This document shows, one piece after another, positions 23,579 through 34,340 of a DNA stretch of 64,000 nucleotides. Source of the DNA: Anaeramoeba flamelloides (Eukaryota; Metamonada; Anaeramoebidae); NCBI GenBank assembly GCA_027625915.1, contig JANTQA010000047.1, positions 1,240,001-1,304,000 of the forward strand, given 5' to 3'. Under the pieces are notes generated by a model that was not told the origin of the DNA, did no database searches, and saw only the letters and a program-made list of their open reading frames with translations. Position 1 is the first letter of the stretch, and every line of letters begins with the position of its first letter. Made by a program: the position numbers and the translations under genes.

Positions 23579-23687
23579 AAAAATATTTTTTTCATTTTTC
23601 TTTAAAAATTCTTTTACAGACTTTTTATTTTGAATTTTCTACAAAATACATCTTCCAAAATAAGGTCAATAGTTATAAAAATACATT

Positions 23688-25249
23688 AAAAAAGAACAAT
23701 TTTCTCCCAAGATTTTTTCTTAAATTATTATATGCTGGGATACAAGATTCTAGGGACATAGTATCAAAAAAACAATTTGGATTTAAGAAAAAATTATATA
23801 CACGGATTGCTGTTTTGAATTTATTATATAAATATAAAAAAATTATAGAAAAAACAAAGAAAAATGAAAATGTATATATAGTTACAATTGATATTCAAAA
23901 AATTTTTTTGACTCTATTCATCATTCATTGATTTATCACTCAATTAAAAAATTTATCAAAAATGAAATTTTAAAAAATGTTTCTACTTGCTTATTACTCA
24001 AAGGAAGGAATAGGTGTTTACCAAGGAGATCCATTATCTCCTCTATTATTTGGTTTTATTTCTCATTTTCTTTTAGAAAAAATGAATTCACTAGCAATAC
24101 ACGTACAGATATTTGCTGATGATTTGATATTAATAATGAAAGGATCAATGATTGAAATAAATTATCAATTACAAAAAAATATATAAAATAATAAAAGATT
24201 TTGGAATGAATCCAAATGATGATAAAACAAAAAAAACCCTAATACCAAAAGAAATTTTATATCTTGGTATTTGGTTAGATAAAAAAACTCATCTAAAATT
24301 TAACTTTGATAAGGTCAATAATAATTTTGAAAAAATCCTACATATTTTTAAAGAAAGGAATTTTTCTAATGGGTTAAAAATTCAATTCTTTAAAGCCGTT
24401 TTACATAGTCAACTATTATATGGGTTGGAGATATTTGACTTTACAGAATCCAATTTCAAAAAAATTGATATTTGGATTAATAAGAAAATCACAGAATCGC
24501 TTTTAATAAACCCACATTCCCCAAGACTTATCTATAAAACTGAAGCAAAAATTGATTTGTCAAGAATCACAATTTACAAAAAGAAAATTCAAATTAATTC
24601 AAAAATTAAAAATTTTGGGATTTGATAAATTAATAAATCTTCTCCCCTTCAGAGAAAAAGAAACAGAAAACATTAATTGGAAAGCTCGAAATTTAAAAGA
24701 ATTAGAATCTGAACTCGAAGTTTACAGAATTAATCAATTAAAAAATAGTCCAAGTTGGAAAGTACAAAATTATTTGAAAATAATTTTGATACAGGGAAAT
24801 ATTAACAAACAGCAAAAATATTTAAAATGGAAGGGTTCAACTTCTATTCTAAAGTTAAGAAATTATACAAATTATCTTAATAGATATTCTTATTTTATGA
24901 ACAAAAATAAATCACAATTTTGTCAATTGTGTAAAATAAATAAAGATTTGGATATCATTGAAGATTTGGATCATTTTCTCTGGAACTGCCCAGCCTATGA
25001 AAATAATCGGAAAATCTGGATTTCTGAATTAGAAAAAAATAATTTTTCACTTATTTTAAATAATAATAATATTTATAATATTATTAATAAACAAGATTCA
25101 ATATCTTTATTAGCTTTAGTAGATAATAAGACTATGTTTGAATCTATTATACGATTTCTAAATTCAAGTTTAGGAATTCGGGCAAACAAGAGGAATTCTA
25201 AACTCCTCCCTTAAATTACAATAAAAAAAAAAAAAAAAGAACAATTTTT
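23688..25249 (+). mobile_element. 5'-truncated LINE (non-LTR retrotransposon) with target-site duplication
   Basis: The body spans about 23704-25232. The sequence aaaaaagaacaatttt occurs immediately before it (23688-23703) and again straight after its poly-A tail (25233-25248), a 16-base target-site duplication. The 5' end is cut inside the reverse-transcriptase fingers (RDIVSKKQFGFKKK). Then come VTIDIQK, FFDSIHHSLI, GVYQGDPLSPLLF, the catalytic FADDL at about 24113-24127, LYLGIWLD, and a C-terminal CQLC...DHFLWNCPAYE zinc-knuckle-like block typical of LINEs. The frame shifts at about 23905, 23985, 24185 and 24615, so it is dead. No endonuclease domain remains. The tail is a short A run after 'ttacaat'. 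Confidence 0.85.
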
Positions 25250-25939
25250 CAAGAATATTAAATATTTTAAAACCAGTCTACTTTCGATAACTCTAAATCA
25301 AATGTCAAAATTCTTAAACATAACACCTTTCAATTAAATTTCTTTTTTTTAATTGAGGTAAATAAATCGTGTTAATGTAATGTTTTCACCTCATAGGGCC
25401 CGGTTTTTATACTATTTTGTTTTTACTTCTATAAAAGAATTCTTTTTCTGAAGCAATTGGTTCTAAAAAATACTAATTGTATGGTTAAAAAACTCCAAAC
25501 AAAAAAAAAAAAATTGTCCAAAAAGATTGTTGAAGGAAAATTTTAAAAAAAATTTGACTTTAGGAATTTTCTAGTAATCTTTCAAATTTTTAAACCATTC
25601 AAACTTGTAAAAGTAACTGTAAAAATTATTTAGAATTGATTTGAAAATTGTAAAATGTTAATTGATTTAAAGACAAAATTATGGAATATTAAAATTAAAT
25701 ATTGGTAAGATCTAAGAAATCTAAAATTTTTAGAATTAAGAATATTTTTCAATATTAAAACAAAAGAAAGTTTCAGTTGTGTAAATTTAATCTGAGTTAT
25801 GGAACATTCTTAAGAATGCTTTTATCTACAATTTTTTATTTTTGCCCCAAAACAAATCCCTTAACAACTTCTCCCTTAAATAATGAAAAAAAATTAGCCA
25901 TTTTTTCTTCAATTCTTTTTTTATAAATTTATAGTAATA
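25250..25939. other. Intergenic, 5' side of eS4
   Basis: AT-rich. No gene or repeat recognised; the last 80 bases before the start codon are pyrimidine- and A-rich. Confidence 0.5.
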
Positions 25940-27401
25940 ATGACTCGAGGACCAAGAAAACATTTAAAAAGATTAAACACTCCAAAAAATTGGATGCTTG
26001 ATAAATTAGGTGGTACATGGGTAAGTTAAACGATCCTTTTTTTTCTTTATTTTTTTTTTTATCCTTTTCTTTTTTCTTCCTCTTGTGAAATGTTTGGGAA
26101 CAAAACAAATAAAGTTCAATTTTTTTTTATTAATTTAAGAACAAGAAAGAAATAGAAATACTATCTACTTTAAAATCAAGAATAGTTTTTAGCCTTTTGA
26201 CTTTTTCTTTTTTTTTTGTTTTTTCGTTGCAAAGAAGCAGATCTTAACTTGAATTACTTTTATAATTTTATAATTTTCTTGTTCTTGTTTTTTGAAAATT
26301 TTAACCTAATTTCAAAAAGGCACCAAGACCATCAACTGGTCCACACAAATTAAGAGAATGCCTTCCCTTAACACTTTTACTTCGAAACAAATTGAAATAT
26401 GCCTTAACAGGAAAAGAAGTTACTTTGATCCTTATGCAAAGGGTTGTAAAAGTTGACGGAAAAGTTAGAACTGACAACACTTATCCAACTGGTTTTATGG
26501 GTAAATACTCTTCCTTTTTTTATTTTTACTTCTTTATTGCTTTTTTTTTTTTTTTTTTTGAAAAAACAAAAATTTTTTTGATTGCTTTTTCTTAAAATTT
26601 TTTTTTTCTTTTCATCAAGTCACTCACTCTTTTCTTTCTTTGTTTTTTTTTTAAATTTTTTTTAATAATACAATTCTTCTTGAAAAAAAACAATAAACCT
26701 TTACCCTTTTGAATTTGGAAATTTCACCATTTATGATCTATGTTTTTTTTTTCATTCCGATCAAAATATAAATCTGAAATAACCAAATATTAAAATTCAA
26801 CCTTCTTAAAATGGTTCACACCATAAACAAAATCTACAAACACAAAACGAACTAAAAAGATGTCATCTCAATCGATCGAACCAATGAAAACTTCAGAATC
26901 CTTTATGACGAAAAAGGAAGATTTGTCGCACATAAAATCACTCAAAAAGAATCCAACTTCAAATTGTGTAAAGTCAAGAAATCTCAAATTGGAATGAAAA
27001 GAATCCCATTTATTGTCACTCATGACGGAAGAACCTTCAGATATCCAGATCCATTAATTAAGGTCAATGACACAATCAAATTCGATATCAAAGAAAACAA
27101 AATTGTCGGTTTTATCAAATTTGCAGTTGGTAATGTCGTCATGATCACAGGAGGCAGAAATACCGGAAGAATTGGAATCATCACCAAAAAGGAATTGCAT
27201 GCTGGTTCATATGACATTATTCACATCAAAGATGAAAAGGGACACTCCTTTGCTACAAGATTATCAAATGTCTTTGTCATTGGAAGGAAAAATAGACCAA
27301 TGATCTCCCTCCCTAAAAATAGAGGTATTAGACCAGATCCAAACGAAGACAGAAAACAAAGAATCAAAAAACACGAACAAGCTAAATCCAAAAAGAAATA
27401 A
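25940..27401 (+). CDS. RPS4: 40S ribosomal protein eS4 (three exons)
   Basis: The exons are 25940-26020, 26320-26500 and 26860-27401. Joined at GT-AG borders they give 267 residues, against 263 in human. Exon 1 encodes [23 protein letters not shown], exon 2 [16 protein letters not shown]...[13 protein letters not shown], and exon 3 begins [22 protein letters not shown] and runs to a Lys-rich end. Landmarks include the S4 RNA-binding part with [11 protein letters not shown], the ribosomal S4e core [13 protein letters not shown]-like block, and the KOW segment [16 protein letters not shown]. Almost every position aligns with animal eS4 from memory. Intron 1 is 299 bases and intron 2 is 359. Both acceptors are A-rich (CAAAAAG, CTAAAAAG). 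The gene is complete and surely functional. Confidence 0.95.
26021..26319 (+). other. eS4 intron 1
   Basis: Donor GTAAGT, acceptor TTCAAAAAG. The junction is in phase 0 between Trp and Ala codons, and the protein alignment across it is exact. Confidence 0.9.
26501..26859 (+). other. eS4 intron 2
   Basis: Donor GTAAAT, acceptor ACTAAAAAG. It splits an Asp codon (G|AT) after GFM, and the joined product reads GFMDVISID as in other eS4 proteins. The acceptor lacks an adjacent pyrimidine tract. Confidence 0.9.
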
Positions 27402-28230
27402 TTTTCTTCTTTCTGATTGAAGTCACATTTAAATTATCAATTTATTCTTTTTTTTTTTATTTTATTTTTTTTTTTTTTGAAAATAAGTCGTTTTCTTTTT
27501 TTTTAATATTTAGCACCTCAATGCTTTTCTGTTATCAGAAATAATTCTAAACGAAAAATAGAAACGACTTTTCAAGATGATGTTTTTTTATTGTCCATTT
27601 AACAAAAAAATATAAAAAAAATACATTTTATAGATTTCTAATCAAAAAAAATGACATACACAAAAGATCTTTTTTATTTTTATTTTTTTTTAATGTGTTT
27701 TCATGTTTTGTTTTATGTTTCCTATTGCTGTAATATAAACCAACTGTATTTTTTTTTGTTTTTTTTTTGATTGAACGAATTCAGAAAAGGGTTTATATCA
27801 GTCAAATAAAATCTCTTTCAGTTCGTTTGGTCCAGTTTAATTGAATAAATAGAACAAATTCCATGAGTTTTATTCAATATTCTTCTGAAAATGAATGTTT
27901 AATTTGGATCAGAATCATTTTTTCAATTTTTAGATCACATCATTTTTTATTATTTAGATCAGAATTGTTTTTTTCAATCTAGTAAAATTTTCGTTTTTTC
28001 TTTTTCAAACTTTCTACTTTTGAAAATTTTTTTTTTTTTTTTTATCATTTTTTTGTTTTTTAATCTTTTATCGTAATTTCAAGACAATTTTTAGATTTTT
28101 TTTTGCTTTTTATTATTAAAGTCTATTCGAAAAAAAAAAAAATGATTGAAATTCCAAAATAAATAAACAGACAATCTATATGAATTAATTTATTTTAAAA
28201 TGAATACTTTTATAGTTATCTAATTTATTT
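27402..28230. other. eS4 3' flank, T-rich
   Basis: Dominated by T(8-19) runs, with no gene. It probably contains the 3' UTR and polyadenylation region of eS4, but no signal can be singled out. Confidence 0.5.
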
Positions 28231-28239
28231 AAATTTTAT

Positions 28240-28495
28240 TAGTATTGAAGATGTCTGATTCAACAAAAATATCACCAATTTACCCATAAAAAATAACCAT
28301 ATTTGGGAGTATTTTTTTACTGGTGTGTAACCAGAGTTACAAATAGAACTCATATAATAACTTTTCTTCAAAAAAGATAAGATAAAAAAAGAAAAAGAAG
28401 AAAGAAATAAAAGATAAAAAAAAAAGTAAAAAAAAGTCAAAACATAATTGAATAGTTTTTTTTTTTCCCCAAGGTTGAGTGAGTTGGTGTTCATT
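28240..28495. repeat. SINE-like dispersed repeat, copy 1
   Basis: Homologous over about 260 bases to 54814-55090. Shared blocks are 'attgaaga', 'actcatataataacttttctt' (against 'actcagaggataacttttctt'), an A/G-rich middle, and a G-rich end 'gttgagtgagttggtg' (against 'gttgaatgggttggtg'). The Phe/Leu-rich minus-strand frame over it is a shadow of the A/G-rich middle. The other copy is flanked by a direct repeat of about 16 bases, which points to LINE-driven insertion. Confidence 0.55.
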
Positions 28496-28782
28496 TATAT
28501 TAATTCTGAATTTGTTTGTATCGTAACCAGAATTTACTATTTAAATAATGAGGTCTAAATATCTGGACAAGTAATAGAACAAACGAAAAAAGTTATTTTC
28601 TTATGTTTTAAATTAGAACTTTGTAGATTAGTGTACATCAAAAATATGCTGGGTTTTAAAGAATAAAAAATGGTTTTTCAAAATATTCTTTTTTGTATTT
28701 TACTTTTTTATTTATTATTTTTATTTTTTTATTTAAAATTTTTTTCAAACTTTTACTTCCTTATTTCCCAAATCTTGTTTGC

Positions 28783-28788
28783 AAAAAA
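28783..28788 (-). terminator. Possible Pol III terminator
   Basis: A run of six T on the minus strand, 15 bases past the 3' closing stem of the 5S-like sequence. Confidence 0.35.
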
Positions 28789-28803
28789 TCTCAGTATGAT
28801 GAG

Positions 28804-28940
28804 CTGACTCCGCGGTATTTACTCGGTCCAAGTGCCGACTAAACAGTATCCATCCAGTCCAAGTGTAGGTTCGATAGATTGTACGGAAAATTAGATCAAA
28901 TTTACTTCTGTTAGCTTCAGATCGCATTCGTTGGATTCAG
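28804..28940 (-). rRNA. 5S-rRNA-like sequence (divergent gene, pseudogene or 5S-derived repeat)
   Basis: A G+C-rich island of 137 bases on the minus strand. In order it holds three 5S landmarks. GCGATCTGAAGCTAACAG resembles CCGATCTGnGAAGCTAAGCAG around box A. CACTTGGACTGGATGGAT resembles the box C region TACTTGGATGGG. AGTAAATACCGCGGAGTC resembles CTGGGAATACCGGGTGCT. The ends CTGAATCC and GGAGTCAG pair in seven of eight positions, as helix I of 5S rRNA does. It is about 17 bases too long, and CACTTGGAC occurs twice, which suggests an internal duplication or insertion. A T6 follows. It could be a real but divergent 5S gene, a pseudogene, or a SINE3-like derivative. The only protein frame over it is too short to be convincing. 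Confidence 0.4.
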
Positions 28941-29345
28941 TTATTTTAAGTAGCTTAATTCACGTTTAATTCATTTCGGATATAATCAGGAAATAATTTT
29001 ATCCATTCGTTTTAATAATATTGTATCCATTTTACACCCCCCCTCCTTCGGCCGAATATTTTTATAAGATAAACCATCTTCTCAAAAATAATTTTTTTGA
29101 ATCAAAAAAAAATAAAATAACATCCAATTTTCACAATTAAAAAATATTCAATAAAATTTAGATCAGAAAACTGTGAAATCTTGTTTTAATGTAAAATCTT
29201 ACCAATAAACAAATTGAATTATTATCAAGAATTTATTACCAATAATAAACAATTTTGGATATTTAAATAGTAATATCAGAATTAATATAAAGAAATATAT
29301 ATTAAAATAAATCTGTGCCTACTTTTTTAAAAATAACTTCTATAA
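28941..29345. other. Flank of the 5S-like locus
   Basis: Contains a C7 run followed by a perfect palindrome TTCGGCCGAA near 29047-29056, and two 'aatggata' words on the minus strand (near 29000 and 29030). The last 200 bases are AT-rich with no gene. Confidence 0.4.
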
Positions 29346-29351
29346 TAACCA

Positions 29352-29744
29352 TTGTGGAAAAAAAGTGAAACACGGTTTTTAATTGGGAACATTACTGAAA
29401 ATTCAAAGTAAGATCAATGAAAAAAAGAACAAATAAATAAATAAAGACACAATGAAGTCTTCGCCACAATAACAGTTTTTTTAATACTATCTTTTCTTAT
29501 GGGCTTTTCTTTGATTGATCAATTATTAAAAATTTGTTCAAAAAATTGACTATTTTTTAGATCTCCAAAACAACACCTACAATTCCGATAAATCAAGTGG
29601 ATTTAAATTGTATTTGTTTGATTGATTGAAAATAATATAATGGGTTATTATTTGAAGTTAAATGGTTTCTTCTTTTTATTGATTTTACTTTTCATTTTCA
29701 GTAATGTTCCCAATTAAAAACCTTGTTTCACTTTTTTTCCACAA
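29352..29744. mobile_element. I-family MITE with about 65-bp inverted ends
   Basis: The left end 'ttgtggaaaaaaagtgaaac', then 'ggtttttaattgggaac' and 'attactgaaaat', is repeated in reverse complement at the right with very few differences. The centre of about 260 bases has no coding frame. A solo right end is at 17945-17998. This is the second MITE family here ending in '-tgg-aaaaaa'. Confidence 0.75.
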
Positions 29745-30117
29745 CAGTAATATACCAATTACTTTCAGAAATTACATTTAAAACCATTCTTATTTACCTT
29801 GTGTTACTATTTAACCCAGCTTAAATTAATGTTTTTTTTTTTTTTTAATAACTTTTCTCTTTAATCAGAACCCACTTGTAAATTCTACCAATTAATTAGG
29901 CACTATTTTAAAAATCTATTTTCCAAGTTTAATCTTAAACCCGCCCAAAAAATTTTTCAAAGTAGCAATAAACTACCAAAAAAAAAAAAAAAAAAATCTG
30001 TTAATTTAAAAATATTGTTTCATTATTAAAAAAAAATGAAAAACAAAAAAAAAAAATCATAAAAAGTCATAATGAAAAGCAAATAATAATAAAAATAAAA
30101 AAAAAATATCGAACAAT
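29745..30117. other. Intergenic, 3' side of the next gene
   Basis: No gene. Bases 29975-30110 are A-run rich and probably hold the 3' UTR of the minus-strand gene that ends at 30118. Confidence 0.5.
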
Positions 30118-31617
30118 TTAATGATTTTTGTGTCTTTTTTTTTTCTTTCTACGGTAACTTTGAGATCTAGAACCATGGTTTGATTTATTTAGTTTTTTTT
30201 TCTTTTTTCTGAATTTTTTTTTCGATTTTGGAGATAGGGATTTGAAATAATGATTTTTTGCCCTTCTTGAGTGTTTTCTTTCGCTTAGTTCATTACTATT
30301 TTTGCCCTTTGAACTTTTTTTGTAATAGTATTTACTATTTTTTGAATTCTTGTCATTGACTGGGCTAAAATGTTTTTTAGAATCTTCGTTGTTGATCTTC
30401 CTTTCGCCTTCTATGTCAGTGTTTGTTTCAATCTCCGATTTTGTTTCAATTTGGGTGTCTGTGCCCGTGCCCGTGCCCGTGCCCGTGTCTGTGTTTGTAT
30501 CTGATTCCAATTCAGACTCTGTGTTTGTATATATTTCTGTATCTGTTTCTGAGTAGGTGTCTGTATATTTCTTGTTTTCAATTCCTCTCTCTTTATATTT
30601 CTTGTTTTTGGAGTATTTGCGATTTTTTTTTGCATACAATTTTTTTCGGCGAAGTTTGTTTGTGTTTTTTTGAAAGTCTTCGTTGCTTAATTGTTGGTTT
30701 CTCTTCCTTCCGACAAGTATTTTATAATTTTTCGATTCTCTTTTTTGCTCCTTATTTAGTAAATTGGGGTTATTGAAATTGGAAGAATGATCAAAATATT
30801 TGGGTGTCCCGTTTGGGTTTATTTTTTGAATAATGATCCCTTTCACTTTCAGAAGCTTAATGGTTTTTTTTTTTGTTTTTTTGTTTGGCCGGGTTTGTGT
30901 TGTTGAAGAGGTGGGCTGACTTTCGTTCGTTTGAAGACGATTATTCGTTTTAATCCTTGGGGAATTGCCTTTGGAGCTATTGCTTACGATTTGGGATTTA
31001 TCGGCGCCATATCTGTGGTTGTGATCCTTCCATTTTCGAGGTTTGTCATTAGAATTGCTGGCTTGTTGTTGGCTTGTCTTTGAAATGCCAAACCTCTGTG
31101 AGTCAGTTTTTGCCTTTATCGTTTGTTGTGGCTGGGGTTTATTGGAATTGCTTGTTTTGGTGTTGCTGTAATGTACGTGCCGATTCGGGCTTGTACGTAC
31201 CCCCACATTTCTTCTCTTGAAAGCACTCTCGCGATTGCTCTTTGTTTCTTTGCCCTTAAGAGCTGTTGTTGAATTGCCATTTTCATTATTGCCAAAGGGT
31301 GTGCTTGGCTTTTGTTTCCATGGGTGTTGTGCATGAGAAAGCAACTGGCTGTTCTTTGTTTTCATCTTGTTTAAATATCCATAATTCAGGGGATGATTAT
31401 CAATTACTGTTGAAAGAAATGGATTCATTCTTCTTGAAAACGGAGTGTTATTATTTTGAGAGAAAACAGTCTTTCTGTTGTCCTTTTCATTACCTTCGTT
31501 TTCATCCCGTAAATAAGTTGTATCATAAAAAAGATCAGAAAAATTTAATTCGGAGAGCTGCGAAGAATCATAGACCTCAGGTGCAAACATACTTAATTCT
31601 GTTATTGTGAACACCAT
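30118..31617 (-). CDS. Unrecognised basic low-complexity protein (499 residues)
   Basis: Long unbroken frame with far higher G+C than its flanks, so I take it as a real gene. The first true ATG is at 31617, giving MVFTITELSMFAPEVYDSS; the frame is open a few codons further upstream without another ATG. Residues 1-60 are acidic and may form a short helical motif. The middle is Ser/Asn/Gln/Lys-rich and disordered. An acidic Thr/Ser-Glu/Asp tract with a GTGTGTGT core (about residues 360-410) is followed by a strongly basic Lys/Arg/Ser tail ending in KKKKRHKNH. The opening VFTITELSMF recalls short eIF4E- or mRNP-binding peptides, but that is speculation. The basic tail suggests nucleic-acid binding. 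No known domain was recognised. Confidence 0.7.
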   Translation of the reverse strand: MVFTITELSMFAPEVYDSSQLSELNFSDLFYDTTYLRDENEGNEKDNRKTVFSQNNNTPFSRRMNPFLSTVIDNHPLNYGYLNKMKTKNSQLLSHAQHPWKQKPSTPFGNNENGNSTTALKGKETKSNRESAFKRRNVGVRTSPNRHVHYSNTKTSNSNKPQPQQTIKAKTDSQRFGISKTSQQQASNSNDKPRKWKDHNHRYGADKSQIVSNSSKGNSPRIKTNNRLQTNESQPTSSTTQTRPNKKTKKKTIKLLKVKGIIIQKINPNGTPKYFDHSSNFNNPNLLNKEQKRESKNYKILVGRKRNQQLSNEDFQKNTNKLRRKKLYAKKNRKYSKNKKYKERGIENKKYTDTYSETDTEIYTNTESELESDTNTDTGTGTGTGTDTQIETKSEIETNTDIEGERKINNEDSKKHFSPVNDKNSKNSKYYYKKSSKGKNSNELSERKHSRRAKNHYFKSLSPKSKKKFRKKKKKLNKSNHGSRSQSYRRKKKKRHKNH

Positions 31618-33785
31618 TTTTCGTTTAGACAAGGAAGAAGTTAGTCTTGTTAGGCAAGAAGTTAAATAGATTTAGAAGAGATTGAGAAAATTTCTTCTCT
31701 TTGAAAAGAATATTGAAGGGAAAGAGAAAACGAAGAAATGAAAAAATGAAATATTTCTCATTTTTTTTTATGGAATTTCAATTCCGATTTTTTTGTTTAA
31801 AAAATGTTTTTGTAATAATTGTCATGAACTGAGGCAATGATCTCTACTGTTGGATTTTGGAAAATACAACTCAATCTTTCTCAAAAAGGTAAATAGAGAA
31901 ACTATTACTGTTAATTTTCTTTGAAAAAAATTTTTATTTTAACAGAGAGGTTCAAAAAGTAAACGCTCTGATCATGAAAAATTGAGTTGTTTTTAATCTT
32001 GGTGAAGAATTCTTGTTTTTTTTTTCTAATTTTGAAACTTTATTTGAAACATTCGATGTAAATTGTTTTCATTTGCAAAAGGGAAAATGACATTTTGTAT
32101 TTGACAAATTAAAAAATTTATAGCATGAAAACTTCTCGTCAATAATAATGGGTTAAAGAAGTACTTACCAAAAAAAGACACTAAGTGTTTAAATGAAAAT
32201 TCAAAAATGAAAATAACACCTTTTTTGTTGTCGAGTAATAGAAAGGATCATCGGAAAATTTCAATATCAAGAAGAGTTTTTCAATTAGAATACTTTTTAA
32301 AAGATTCAAATAAATTTGATCAAGAATTACGTCCCTTAAATTTTGTTTTTAAATAACCAAAAAGGATATTTGGTACACTTAGATGATCAAAGGATTGAAA
32401 CACTCAAAAATATCAATTTACAAAAATTTTTTTGTGAGATTTTCAGTTATAAAAATTATTATCATTTGGTGTTCTGGCTTTGAAAAAAAAAAGAATAAAA
32501 CCTCTTCTCAGAAACATTAAAGTGGCATTAATATTACTATTTGTGTAAAATAAATGAAACAAAATTTTTATTCAGCTTTCCTAAAAAAGGATTTTTGAAT
32601 CATAAAACCTTTTCAAATTTTTAATTTCATCCGTTTAAATTATTAATTTCCTTTTTGAGAATTAGATTTTTGATTATTTTATTTTAATTCTTGACATGAG
32701 ATTCTTTTGGAAAGCTAAATGAAAATTTTGATCTTTTTATTTTACAAATAACAGTAAATATCCAATTTTGGAAAAAAATGTTAATTTACAGTAATTTTTT
32801 TTCACTCTAATAATACAAAGAATATATAATCTTTCCAAACCTACCTTGGACTCTACTGTACATAGAATAGTTGTTTTTTCTTTTATATCCTTTTTTTTTT
32901 CTTTAATAGAATTTTAAGTTTCTGTAATAACACCTTATTAACTGTGAAATTATTAAATTTATTCAAAATTTCTCTTTAAAAAATAATCAAATTTGAATTT
33001 TTCATCATCAAACTTTAAAATTAATCTACAATTAACAATTTTTTTAGTTTTTTGCAGATCAGCATTTTTTAAACATCTGAAAGGCAAAATAAAAGGACAT
33101 TTTAAAGTATTTATTTAATTAGATCTTTATTTTATGAAAAAATCATTTTGTTTTTTATTATTTTTTTTCCAAACAATATTGTTTTTTATATGTCCTTAAT
33201 ATAAAAAAGAACTATTTTTTTTCTCATTTATATTTTTCGAAATTAAGTTTATAAATTAATTCAATTAACCACTGGGATAATTTTTTTTGAGAACAAAAAC
33301 ACTCTTAACTTTTGAATATCGAAAATATTTTTTGAAATAAATGAAAGCTTTTTATTTTTTTTTTGAAAAATTGGGGTTGAGAAAAATTTGAAATCAAAGA
33401 ATAAGCTAATGTATTCGATTAGAATACATTTCATGAGAGTTTATCTTGTTTAAATAATTTTTTTTTTAATTTTACAATTTGAAAATATAAAAAACATTTG
33501 AAGACTAAATTAGTCTCTTGTGTGAATATAAAATTCCCATAATTTAAAATTTTTTTAATTAAATGAGTTAAAATAAGATATTTTAGATAAATCTATATAT
33601 ATGTAATTTCAGGTTTGAATTCAATCATTTTCTCAAAAAATGTTTTCCAGAAAAATTTAAATGGAAACTTTATTTATTTTTATTTTTTCATATTGATTTT
33701 TGAATTTTTTTAATGGAAGATATTTGTTCAGTTATCCATTTTTAATATTTTTGGTTTGTCTAAACATATGATCATAAAAATTTAT
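31618..33785. other. Intergenic, AT-rich
   Basis: Contains the 5' flank of the minus-strand gene (31640-31750, relatively G-rich) and a Q-type end motif near 32728-32768. No gene was recognised on either strand. Confidence 0.5.
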
Positions 33786-33790
33786 GTATA

Positions 33791-34340
33791 TAAACTATTT
33801 TTCAAAAATTTTTACTAGCTTTATAATGTATCTGGGAGTTGTTTTGAGGGTTTATTCAGTATTCTTTACAAAAATATTTTCAAATTTTTGGATCAGATAC
33901 ATTTTTTCAAATTTTGCAAATTTTGTTTTGCTTTTTCAAATTTTTGTCTTTCTTTTTTTTTTTTTTTTAAAAGATCATGTGGAAAAAAAAAAGTTCTTCG
34001 AAAAATACAAATAATCACTAAGAAAATAGAGAATATGTAATGTCTTTGAAAATGAATTTTTTTATTCAAAAAAAAATCTTGTTGTTCAACTTTTTTTCAG
34101 TGAAAGTTCTGTAATAAAAAATCCGAAATGCTTATTTCAAAAATTGTAATTCACCTTTTTTTAGTTTTTGGTTTTATGTTTTTTAATTTTTAATATATCA
34201 GGCTTTTATAGATTTATAATGACTTAAAAGTGGATTACAAAGTATATTTAGTTTTTAATTGTTCTTGAATACTAAATGTTAATTTTTTTTTTTTCAATTT
34301 ATTATTTGAGGTGGGTAACAATTTTTGAAAAAGAGTTTAG
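33791..34340 (+). mobile_element. S-family element, copy S2 (about 550 bp)
   Basis: The left end 'taaactatttttcaaaaatt' is matched by the right end, whose reverse complement is 'taaactctttttcaaaaatt' and continues into 'gttacccacc'. The ends are therefore inverted repeats, and 'ta' lies outside the left one. Internal blocks match S1 and S3. No transposase; a 76-residue Phe-rich frame is accidental. Confidence 0.65.

Noticed and set aside
28225-28494. 89-residue Phe/Leu-rich minus-strand frame
   Set aside because: It is the complement of the A/G-rich centre of a SINE-like repeat.
28745-28927. 60-residue minus-strand frame with unusually varied composition
   Set aside because: It lies over the 5S-like sequence; the variety comes from the G+C-rich RNA-like island.
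30350-30776. Plus-strand Val/Ser/Cys/Pro-repeat frames
   Set aside because: They are antisense to the Asp/Thr/Gly repeat of the 30-kb gene.
31116-31610. Frames on both strands inside the 30-kb gene
   Set aside because: The higher G+C of the real gene leaves long alternative frames; none has a family motif.
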